Shown here: piece by piece, positions 17,681 to 25,327 of the stretch
Numbering within the stretch: position 1 is the stretch's first letter
Layout of the letters: the number at the start of each line of letters is the position of its first letter
Assembly: GCF_024495425.1 (NCBI RefSeq)
Contig: NZ_JANHJR010000001.1
Coordinates: 248,001 to 312,000 of the forward strand
DNA from: Haloarchaeobius litoreus
GTDB lineage: Archaea; Halobacteriota; Halobacteria; Halobacteriales; Natrialbaceae
Length of the DNA stretch: 64,000 nt
Reading direction: 5' to 3'
Notes under the pieces: model-generated
What the model saw: only the letters and a program-made list of their open reading frames with translations
Told to the model about the DNA's origin: nothing
Database searches by the model: none
Program-made: the position numbers and the translations under genes

Positions 17681-18748
17681 ATGCAGGTGAAGAGCCGGGT
17701 CCGCGTCGAGGGCGGCCGCGAGCGCATCACGCTCGTGCCCGAGAGCCTCGACGACCTGTGGCACCTCCAGTACGTCCTCGAACCCGGCGACCTCGTCGCC
17801 GGCGACACCACCCGCCGCATCCAGCGCGACGACGAGGAGCTGCGCGATACGGGCGGCGAGCGCGAGCACATGCACGTCACCATCGGCGTCGAGGAGGTGG
17901 AGTTCCACAAGTTCGCGAACCGGCTGCGCGTCTCGGGGACCATCGAGGACTGCTCCCGGGAGGACCAGCTCGGGCTGCACCACACGCTCAACGTCGAGGA
18001 CCACGACGAGGTCGAGGTCACGAAGCACTGGAAGGCCGACCAGCTCGACCGGCTGGAGGAGGCCGAGGAGTCCGCCGACAACCCCGACGTGGTCATCGCG
18101 ACCGTCGAGGAGGGCGAGGCGCACATCCACACCCTCGCCCAGTACGGCACGGAGTCACGGGGGACGTTCACGGGGACGACCGGGAAGGGCGAGTACGCCC
18201 GCGGTCGCGACGAGCTGTTCGCCGAGCTCGCCGACGCGCTCGCGCGGATGGACGCCGACGCGTTCATCCTCGCCGGACCGGGCTTTACGAAGCAGGACGC
18301 CTTCGACCACATCGAGAAGAACCATCCCGAGGTGGCAGAGAAGATGACCGTCGTGGACACCGCCTCCGTCGGCGACCGGGGCGTGCACGAGGTGCTGAAG
18401 CGCGGCGCGGTGGAGGACGTCCAGCGCGAGACGCGCATCGCGGCCGAGGCCGACGCCATCGACGAGCTGACGAAGCGCATCGCGACCGGCCACGAGGCCG
18501 CCTACGGTCCCGAGCAGGTCCAGAAGGCGGCGGAGTACGGTGCCATCGACGAGCTCCTGATACTGGACGAGAAGCTGCGCGAGGAGCGCGGCCCTGAGGG
18601 CGAGTGGGCGATCGACGTCAACGAGCTCATCACCGACGTCGAGCGCAAGGGCGGCGAGATAACGGTTTTCTCGAGCGAGTTCGACCCGGGGCTGCAGCTC
18701 CGGAACCTCGGCGGTATCGCGGCGCTGCTGCGCTACCGGCTGGAGTGA
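17681..18748 (+). CDS. pelA: Pelota (aPelota), mRNA surveillance / ribosome rescue factor
   Basis: This 355-residue protein has the three pelota domains. The N-terminal Sm-like domain opens with [21 protein letters not shown] and includes [21 protein letters not shown]. The central domain (about 135-260) has [15 protein letters not shown] and [17 protein letters not shown]. The C-terminal eRF1-like domain has [22 protein letters not shown]. It lacks the GGQ release motif, as expected. With aABCE1 and aEF1A it splits ribosomes stalled on broken messages. Nearby rqcH acts on the 50S products of such splitting, a plausible functional neighbourhood. Confidence 0.97.
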   Translation: MQVKSRVRVEGGRERITLVPESLDDLWHLQYVLEPGDLVAGDTTRRIQRDDEELRDTGGEREHMHVTIGVEEVEFHKFANRLRVSGTIEDCSREDQLGLHHTLNVEDHDEVEVTKHWKADQLDRLEEAEESADNPDVVIATVEEGEAHIHTLAQYGTESRGTFTGTTGKGEYARGRDELFAELADALARMDADAFILAGPGFTKQDAFDHIEKNHPEVAEKMTVVDTASVGDRGVHEVLKRGAVEDVQRETRIAAEADAIDELTKRIATGHEAAYGPEQVQKAAEYGAIDELLILDEKLREERGPEGEWAIDVNELITDVERKGGEITVFSSEFDPGLQLRNLGGIAALLRYRLE

Positions 18749-18928
18749 GCCCTAGACGGTTTGGGACCAGGTTTTCACCGATGGAACGGCCATCTCACGA
18801 TTGCGGTGTACAGCCGCCGGCAGTCACGGACTGCCGAGACGACGACCCCTGTCAAACGTCGATTCCGTTCCCCCCACTCTGGCCGTCGCCACACGGCCCG
18901 GGCGGCCACGACACCCCCGGCCGTCCGT

Positions 18929-19711
18929 CTACCGTTCGACCGGCGAGATGGTCGTCTCCACCAGCTGGACGAGCACCTCCGCGAAGCCAGTCCTGGCGCT
19001 CCAGAACGCGGTCTCGCGGTTGATGCCCGGCAGTTCCTCGTCGTCGCCGAGCACGCTCAATAGCAGGATGTCGTCGTCGCCGAGCAACGCACGGCCGGTG
19101 TGCTCGTCGTTGACGTGGTGGTCGGTCAGCGGCTCGACCGCCTCGATGCCGGGGTAGTCGTCGTACAGCGCCCGGACTGCGGGGTCCTCGCTGAAGACGA
19201 CGACGGAGAGCCCGTCGTCGGCACGGTCGCGAAGCGCGGTGTCTATCTCGTCGCCGACGAGCTCGGGGGAGCGTGCGGCGAACAGCACCGACCGCTCGGC
19301 GCGCCTGATCAGGTCCGCGACGCGGTCGGAGATGCGGTCCTGCCCGCGGACCATCCAGATGTCCTCCTGCTCCTCCTCCTCGTCGCGGCCGAACTCCTCG
19401 TGGACCGTCTCGACGTAGTCGAACGCGCGGTCCGACTCGTGCTCGAACCGCTCGCGCAGCGTCGAGCGTGCCTCGTCGATGCTGACCGCGCGGTACTGGA
19501 TGGGGCTCGACTGCTGGACCTCGACGAGCCCGCGGTTCTCCAGGCTCTCGGTGACGCTGTACACCTGCGAGCGTGGCACGTCGGTCACACGTGAGACGTC
19601 CCGGGCGGTGCCGGTGCCGAGCTTGTGCAGCGCGATGAACACCTTGGCCTCGTAGCTGGTGAGGCCGAGGCGTTCCAGGGACTCGATGGCGTCGTCCTCG
19701 TCGACGGTCAT
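18929..19711 (-). CDS. TrmB-family transcriptional regulator
   Basis: This 260-residue protein begins with a TrmB winged helix: SLERLGLTSYEAKVFIALHKLGTGTARDVSRVTDVPRSQVYSVTESLENRGLVEV (read from residues 9 to 63). The C-terminal part resembles the phospholipase-D-like sensor module (VLFAARSPELVGDEIDTALRDRA, then a repeat-like LLLSVLGDDEELPGINRETAFWS). Its start overlaps the stop of the large RND transporter (TGATG at 19713-19709), so the two are translationally coupled. It probably regulates that transporter and itself. The effector is unknown. Confidence 0.88.
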   Translation of the reverse strand: MTVDEDDAIESLERLGLTSYEAKVFIALHKLGTGTARDVSRVTDVPRSQVYSVTESLENRGLVEVQQSSPIQYRAVSIDEARSTLRERFEHESDRAFDYVETVHEEFGRDEEEEQEDIWMVRGQDRISDRVADLIRRAERSVLFAARSPELVGDEIDTALRDRADDGLSVVVFSEDPAVRALYDDYPGIEAVEPLTDHHVNDEHTGRALLGDDDILLLSVLGDDEELPGINRETAFWSARTGFAEVLVQLVETTISPVER

Positions 19712-22700
19712 CAGTCGTCCCCGTCCAGCCAGCGGTCGTACAGCGATTCGAGTTCGTCACGCGTGAGCTCGCCCTCGCTCGCGAGGTCGCTGGCGCGGTC
19801 GAGCGTCGCCCGGGAAACCGGCCCGGACAGGGCCTCGCGCAGGAACGGCGTCGTCACCGTCAGCGCGTCGGGGCCGTCGAAGGTGGCCTCGCCCGCGGCC
19901 GATGAGAGCGTCGCGTCGAACGTGAGCTCCTCGCCGGCGGTCGCGCCGGTCGGGACGGTCGCCTCGTAGACCAGCGTCAGGTCGGTCGGCTCGTCGAACT
20001 CCCAGGCGACGTACAGCCGGCGGCCGACCATCGAGTGCGAGGTCGGTCTCGGCGAGAGCGTCGTGACGCGGCCGCCGGTGCCGGGGACCGTCTCGGAGAG
20101 CACGACCCGACCCTCGACGTCCTCGATGGAGAGGCTGACCTGGAAGTCGGCACCGGGTTCGGGCCGCTCGTCGGTGACCGTCCGCGTCGCCGTCGGGGTG
20201 TCGTCGTCGGTGGCGACCGCGGCGGTGCCGGCCGCGCGGGCACTCCCGACTGCGGGGGTGTCGGCTCCGTCGTCGGTCGTCTCGGCGTCCGCGAGGGCGG
20301 TGGCGTCGCCGGCGGTGGCGGTCGCCGTGTCGGCCTCGGTCACGGCGTGCAGGTCGCTCCCGTCGCCGCCGAGGTCGAGGTCGTCCGAGGGGACGGCATC
20401 CGCGGACGCGGCCGTCCCGGCGTCGCTCACCGTTCCGGTGGTGGCGTCCGTCCGTGGCTCCGCGGGCTCGACAGCACTCGCGGTGTCGGCGGTCTCCGTG
20501 GTCGCGGGCCCGTCCGTCGTCGTCTCCACGGTGGCCGGTTCGTCGCTGCCGCCGTTGGCGGCGGGCACTGCGTCGCCGGCCTCGGAGTCGTCGTCGTCGA
20601 ACATCGACTCGACCTCGTCGGGGCCGAGGTAGCGGTGCCAGACGATCAGCAGGCTCGGCAGCACCAGCACGCTCGCGAGGAACGCGTAGATGATGGTGAG
20701 CGCGGTGATGACGCCGAACTGCTGGAGCGCCGGGAAGATGGCGAAGCTCAGCACGCCGAAGCCGCCGACCGTGGTGGCGGCGGAGCCCAGCAGCGCGCCG
20801 CCGGTGCCGGTGATGGTCGTGTCCATCGCCTCCCACTTGGTGTCGCGGCGGCCGAGCTCGAGGTTGAACCGCTCGGAGACGTGGATGCTGTAGGCGACGC
20901 CCAGCCCGACGGTCAGGCTTGTGATCATCCCCGTCAGGACGTTGAACGGCATCCCGATGAGGTACATCGTCCCGAGGATCCACGTCACCGAGAGGGCGAC
21001 GGGTAACAGGGTGACGACCCCCAGCGTCGCGCTCCCCTCGGTGATGCGGTAAGCGATCATGAGGAATGCGAACACCGCGACGAGCGTGATGATGAGGCTC
21101 TGGATGACCGTGTCGAGGAGCTGGCCCTGGACGACCTCGTTGACGACCGGTGAGCCGGTCGCGATGACCGACACGGAGTTGCCGTCGTCCTCGATGGCGG
21201 TCGCGATGGCGCGCATCTCCTCGGTCTGCTCCGAGGTCGTCGTGCCGGCGTCTGTGGGCACGACGAGCCGCATCGCGGCGTACTCGCCGCCCCCGGTCCG
21301 GTAGATGACGTCGCCGGCCTGCTGCGGGGCGACCTCGAACAGCTGGTCGTACAGCGCCGTGACGTTCTCCTCGGGCACCCCGTCGGAACCGAGCGAGGCC
21401 CGATAGCTCTCGTTGAAGCTCTCGTTCTCCGCGGCGACCGTCTCCATGACCGTCAGCGGCGACCGGTAGGCGACCTCGCCCGTCGCCCCGACGAACGGGG
21501 TCTGGTAGGTGTCGTCGTCGCCGAGGAGCTCCTGTTGCTCGTGTAGCGCCCGCAACGTGGCGGGGTCGTCGATGCCGGTGCCGTCACCCCCTGCCTTTAT
21601 AAGCACCTGTGCCTGGGAGTCCTCGCGCTGGAAGTTGTCGTTGACGTAGTCGAGGTTGGACTTCGCGGTGTACTCGCCCGGCGCGAGCGGCTCGGGCAGG
21701 TCGTACATCCAGCTCGGCGGCTCGTCCGCGATGAAGTCCTCGTTCGCGAACGAGGTATCGACCTGCGTCGCGCCCGCTGCGCCCCCGACGGAGAGCAGCA
21801 GCGCGACGAGGATGACCGCGACGGGTGCCTTCTTCGCGAGCGTCGAGCCGACCGCGAGCAGCTCGCTGAAGCGGCCGCCGCCGGTCCCGAACGCGCGCTT
21901 CTTGCGGTCCCAGCCGAGACGACCTTCGAGGAGGTCGTCGAACTCGACCTTCAGTGCGGGGATGAACGCGCCGAAGACGACGAGCGCGGCCACGATACCG
22001 AACGAGGAGACGACGCCGAACTCCTGGATGGGCGCGAGCGGGCTCGTCAGGTTCGAGAGGAACCCGATGACCGTCGTCGCCGTCACCCAGATGAGCGCGA
22101 CGCCGACGCCGGCGAGCGCGTAGCTCATCGAGCCGCGCACGTCGCTCGGCGTGTCGTCGTCGAGGCGCTCCTCCCGCTGACGCATGAAGATGTGGATCGC
22201 GTAGTCGATGGACAGCCCGATGAGCAACACCGGGACCGCGATCATGATCTGGTTGAACGGGATGTCGGCGTAGCCCATGAAGCCGAACGTCCACGTCAGG
22301 ACGACGCCGATGCCGAACAGCCCGAGCACGATGTCGAGGAAGTCGCGGTACGCGATGGTGAGCGTGATGAGGACGAACAGGATGGCGAGCGGGCCGACGA
22401 TGGCCAGCGAGTCCTCCATCGACATGTTGATCTCGTTCGAGATGATGCCGAAGCCGAAGACGAGGTAGTCCTCGCCGGAGTCCACGTCCTGGGCGTACTC
22501 CTGCATCTCCAGCTGGGCGTCGATGGTGGTGTCGCCGACTCCTGCGCCACCGCCCATGTCGCTGCTTGACTGTGCCACCTGCTGGATGACCATCGTCCGC
22601 GCGCTGGCCTCGGTCGAGCCCGGCGTGTAGTCCTTCTCCATCAGCCGGACGGCCTGCCCGGCGAACGGCGAGTTGCCGTTCTCACCGTCGCTATCACTCA

Positions 22701-23688
22701 GGACGGTCGTGAGCACGGAGTCCAGCTCAGACTCGTTCATCGATTCGAGCCGTTCGCGCTGCTCGGCGAGCGTCGGCGTCGAGGCGTTCTGGAGCGCGGC
22801 CTGCTGCTCCTGGAACGCGGCGAAGTCCTCCTGCAACGTGGCACCGTGTTCCTCCAGCTGTTCGCGCTGCTCCTGGAGCTCGGCCGCGCGCTGCTGGAGC
22901 TCCGCACCCTGCTGTTCGAGTGCGCTGTACTGGCTCTGCAGCACGCCGACCGTCCCGAGCTGGTACGCCTGCTGGACCTGCGACTGGTTCGTCGCGTTCC
23001 GGATGTCCTCGCCGGCCTGCTCGAAGACGGCGTACTGCGTCTCGTTCAGCGTGACCGAGCCGTTAGGCTCGACACCCTCCCACTGTGTGCGGATGCTGGC
23101 GTTGGGCACCTGCCGGATGACGGTGAGTGCAGCCTGCAGCTGGTCGGCCGTCGCGTTCAGGTCGTCGCTGCGCTGCTGGAGCGCCGCCTGGTCCGTCTGG
23201 AGCTGCTCGAAGGCGGCCTCCAGCTCGGCCTGGTCCGACTCGAGCTGCTGCTGGCGCGACTGGAGCTGTGCGCCCTGGGCCTCCAGTTCGGCGATGCGCT
23301 CGCCCTGGATGGCCGCGATGGCGACGATGTTCGAGACGCCGATGAGGGGCCGTTCGTCGATCAGCGTCTCGTTTATCGACTCGTCGTCCCGCAGGGTCTG
23401 CTGGAACTCGATGGAGCGGAGCAGCGACTCCTGCGAGAGGACGTTCCCGTCCTCGCTCCTGACGATGACCTGCGTGGTCTGTGTCTCCTGGTCGCCGCTG
23501 GTGAAGTTCTCGCCGATGTAGGTCTGTGCCGCGGCCTCGGGCGTGTCACTCTCGAACTGACTGAGGCCGGACTCGCTGCTGACGCTGCCCGCCCCCGCGC
23601 CGAGGACGACCGTCATGACCAGCATCACCGCGATGATGACCTTACTGTACGACGTGATTCCGTCCGTGAGCTGCCTGAGCGCCTTCAT
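19711..23688 (-). CDS. Giant RND/MMPL superfamily transporter with coiled-coil insert
   Basis: This 1325-residue protein has two RND halves, each with one helix, a large external loop, then a five-helix bundle. The first half holds IMIAVPVLLIGLSIDYAIHIFMRQR and the second MITSLTVGLGVAYSIHVSERF, the typical MMPL/HpnN-like D-bearing helix. The first external loop carries a heptad-rich, Gln/Glu-rich coiled coil at residues 130-190 and 250-310. After the last helix come about 140 residues of Ala/Thr/Asp linker and a C-terminal beta-rich plus short helical domain (about 1180-1325). It likely moves lipids or hydrophobic compounds across the membrane. A GGAGGGTG ribosome site precedes the ATG. The trmB-like gene follows with an overlap. 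Confidence 0.9.
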   Translation of the reverse strand: MKALRQLTDGITSYSKVIIAVMLVMTVVLGAGAGSVSSESGLSQFESDTPEAAAQTYIGENFTSGDQETQTTQVIVRSEDGNVLSQESLLRSIEFQQTLRDDESINETLIDERPLIGVSNIVAIAAIQGERIAELEAQGAQLQSRQQQLESDQAELEAAFEQLQTDQAALQQRSDDLNATADQLQAALTVIRQVPNASIRTQWEGVEPNGSVTLNETQYAVFEQAGEDIRNATNQSQVQQAYQLGTVGVLQSQYSALEQQGAELQQRAAELQEQREQLEEHGATLQEDFAAFQEQQAALQNASTPTLAEQRERLESMNESELDSVLTTVLSDSDGENGNSPFAGQAVRLMEKDYTPGSTEASARTMVIQQVAQSSSDMGGGAGVGDTTIDAQLEMQEYAQDVDSGEDYLVFGFGIISNEINMSMEDSLAIVGPLAILFVLITLTIAYRDFLDIVLGLFGIGVVLTWTFGFMGYADIPFNQIMIAVPVLLIGLSIDYAIHIFMRQREERLDDDTPSDVRGSMSYALAGVGVALIWVTATTVIGFLSNLTSPLAPIQEFGVVSSFGIVAALVVFGAFIPALKVEFDDLLEGRLGWDRKKRAFGTGGGRFSELLAVGSTLAKKAPVAVILVALLLSVGGAAGATQVDTSFANEDFIADEPPSWMYDLPEPLAPGEYTAKSNLDYVNDNFQREDSQAQVLIKAGGDGTGIDDPATLRALHEQQELLGDDDTYQTPFVGATGEVAYRSPLTVMETVAAENESFNESYRASLGSDGVPEENVTALYDQLFEVAPQQAGDVIYRTGGGEYAAMRLVVPTDAGTTTSEQTEEMRAIATAIEDDGNSVSVIATGSPVVNEVVQGQLLDTVIQSLIITLVAVFAFLMIAYRITEGSATLGVVTLLPVALSVTWILGTMYLIGMPFNVLTGMITSLTVGLGVAYSIHVSERFNLELGRRDTKWEAMDTTITGTGGALLGSAATTVGGFGVLSFAIFPALQQFGVITALTIIYAFLASVLVLPSLLIVWHRYLGPDEVESMFDDDDSEAGDAVPAANGGSDEPATVETTTDGPATTETADTASAVEPAEPRTDATTGTVSDAGTAASADAVPSDDLDLGGDGSDLHAVTEADTATATAGDATALADAETTDDGADTPAVGSARAAGTAAVATDDDTPTATRTVTDERPEPGADFQVSLSIEDVEGRVVLSETVPGTGGRVTTLSPRPTSHSMVGRRLYVAWEFDEPTDLTLVYEATVPTGATAGEELTFDATLSSAAGEATFDGPDALTVTTPFLREALSGPVSRATLDRASDLASEGELTRDELESLYDRWLDGDD

Positions 23689-23738
23689 TCGTCACCCTCC
23701 GTGACGAACGCGCCGGCGGCCTTCCTGTGTGTCTCGAC

Positions 23739-23793
23739 CATAACGACAGTGGTGTTGTTATGACGCTACTAACAATCTGCCTGAGATAAAGGT
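23739..23793 (-). promoter_or_regulatory. Promoter and candidate operator of the RND-trmB operon
   Basis: On the minus strand a TATA-like CCTTTATCTC (23793-23784) is followed by the inverted repeat CATAAC-N12-GTTATG (23762-23739). That repeat would lie at or just after the transcription start, a position suited to repression. The binding protein is not known; the co-transcribed TrmB-like protein is the obvious candidate. Confidence 0.4.
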
Positions 23794-23835
23794 GTCGCTA
23801 TCCGTAGGTGAAATCGACCGCACGCCGTCGCCAGT

Positions 23836-24570
23836 TCACTCGATGGAGAGCGAGAGCATGTCGTCGGCGAACCGCACGTCGCCGTCGTAGTGCTCCGCGA
23901 TGGACGACAGCATCGCCTCGTGCTCCCCGTTCGTGTGCGGGTAGAGATGCGTGAGGTACACCCGGCCGATCTCGTGGCCCGCTAGCGCCCGGCCCAGCTC
24001 CGACGGCGTCGGGTGGTTGTCCACGTCGACCCCGTCCGGGAACGAGCAGTCGTGCGCCAGCACGGCCGCGCCCTCCGCGAACTCGGCCAGCCCCGGGAAC
24101 GCCTCGGTGTCGCCGGAGAAGACGAACGCCCCGTCGAACCTGTACGCCAGACACGGCAGCGAGTGCCGCACCTCGAACCCCTCGACGTCGAAGCCCGCGA
24201 CCGAGAACTCGTGGGGACCCACCTCTCGTACCGTGAGATCCACCCGCCCGTCGAGGTAGTCGTGCACGTCCAGCAGGCCGTCGACCAGGTCCTTCGTCCC
24301 GGTGGGACCGACGACTTCGAGGTGGTCCTCGCCGGCCAGCCAGCGCGCCTTCAGCAGCGCCATGAGGTCCGAGACGTGGTCGAGGTGGTGGTGCGTGAGC
24401 AGGACCGACGAGACGCCCTCGTAGCCGACGTTCGTCCGCGCGAGCCGGTGGAGCGACCCCGCCCCGCAGTCGACCAGCAACGGCTGCTCGTCCCCCTCCA
24501 GCAGGATGCCGGTCTGGTGGCGGTCAGCCGTCGGCATCGCACTCCCCGTTCCGAGAAACGTGACGCGCAT
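23836..24570 (-). CDS. MBL-fold hydrolase, ribonuclease Z-like
   Basis: This 244-residue protein has the metallo-beta-lactamase zinc motif HHHLDH (H-x-H-x-D-H) near residues 59-64. The N-terminal MRVTFLGTGSAMPTADR is typical of RNase Z/arylsulfatase-like proteins. Later ligands are in VFSGDTEAFPG and HDCSF, and YLTHLYPHTN supplies the final His. RNase Z processes the 3' end of tRNA, but this protein may be a shorter paralogue of unknown substrate because I do not see the exosite arm clearly. The start at 24570 matches the strand-1 motif; the upstream extension is repeat DNA. Confidence 0.85.
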   Translation of the reverse strand: MRVTFLGTGSAMPTADRHQTGILLEGDEQPLLVDCGAGSLHRLARTNVGYEGVSSVLLTHHHLDHVSDLMALLKARWLAGEDHLEVVGPTGTKDLVDGLLDVHDYLDGRVDLTVREVGPHEFSVAGFDVEGFEVRHSLPCLAYRFDGAFVFSGDTEAFPGLAEFAEGAAVLAHDCSFPDGVDVDNHPTPSELGRALAGHEIGRVYLTHLYPHTNGEHEAMLSSIAEHYDGDVRFADDMLSLSIE

Positions 24571-24692
24571 GTATGTCCTGTCGCGTGGGGTCCGTGAAAT
24601 GTGTGACGCCACTCGTTCGACTTTGGTGGAGTCGACTTCGGGGACCGCTCTTGTGACCATGACCGTCGGGTTGTCCTCTGGGTCGTAGGACT

Positions 24693-24782
24693 CGCTGATG
24701 ACGAGAATACCCAGAAAGTCCTCTCGGTCGTGGGGCCCGCTGGTGACGAGAACATCCAGAAAGCCCCGAGGCGCTCGGCGGC
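24693..24782. repeat. 45-base tandem duplication
   Basis: Two imperfect copies, 24693-24737 and 24738-24782, share CGCTGRTGACGAGAA followed by TCCAGAAAG-like sequence. The second copy runs into the dispersed 70-base repeat that starts at 24756. Confidence 0.65.
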
Positions 24783-24825
24783 TGCGACTGGCGAGACTCC
24801 TCCGTCGTCTCGCTGCCCTCCGCTC
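24756..24825. repeat. Dispersed 70-base repeat, copy B
   Basis: This copy is 90% identical (63/70) to 7541-7610. Both copies end in the same 34 bases (GAG ACTCCTCCGTCGTC TCGCTG CCCTCCGCTC region) and both occupy the gap between divergent genes. This points to an intergenic repeat family. Confidence 0.8.
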
Positions 24826-24963
24826 GCAGGCTCGCGGAGAACTCGCTGCGGTCCTCGTTCCTGCGGTCCTTGCGTCGTCTCGCTCGCCGAGCGCCTCGCC
24901 CCTTTCAGTCCCACCCCGCACGGCACCGCAACCGCCCTCGTGCCTCCCCAGCCGATAGCGTCC

Positions 24964-25084
24964 CCGGAAATCGAAGATTTCCGGTGGGCTCACGAGACGC
25001 GAGCGTCTCGTGACCGCTCCTCGCTTCGCTGTCGTTCGAGAGAGCGAAGCTCTCTCGTGATGACGGGAGAGCTCTGCTCTCCCG
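24964..25084. repeat. Cluster of four perfect hairpin palindromes in the 24571-25327 gap
   Basis: Four perfect inverted repeats follow each other. CCGGAAATC/GATTTCCGG is at 24964-24984 (loop GAA). TCACGAGACGC/GCGTCTCGTGA is at 24990-25013 (loop GA). CGAGAGAGC/GCTCTCTCG is at 25037-25057 (loop GAA). CGGGAGAGC/GCTCTCCCG is at 25064-25084 (loop TCT). Stems are 9-11 bp. A weaker fifth, CGCGGTTC/GAACCGCG, spans 25163-25199. The 757-base gap otherwise holds the dispersed repeat and a probable lhr promoter (GCAAAGG near 25290). I see no gene. Confidence 0.85.
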
Positions 25085-25327
25085 AACCACGGTGCTCAGC
25101 CCTCGCGCGGATGGCTCGACGTGCTCCCTGCGCTCACGGGTCGCAAGCTCCCCGTTCGCAGTCGCGGTTCTCGCTCGCTAGCGCTCACTGCGAACCGCGC
25201 ACCGCTCGCACAGTCTCGCCAGGCGCGCGCCACCCGGCTGTCCGGTCCACATCGACCTGCCATGACGGGGTACGCACGACTTCGCGAGTGCAAAGGCACT
25301 TGCCGGTCCGTCCCTCAGGGGGCACCA

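Noticed and set aside
24964-25084. Insertion sequence ends
   Set aside because: There is no transposase remnant between the palindromes, and each palindrome has its own sequence.
25121-25327. N-terminal extension of the Lhr helicase
   Set aside because: The added residues come from palindromic repeat DNA and are not conserved-looking. The ATG at 25328 starts the family-like sequence.
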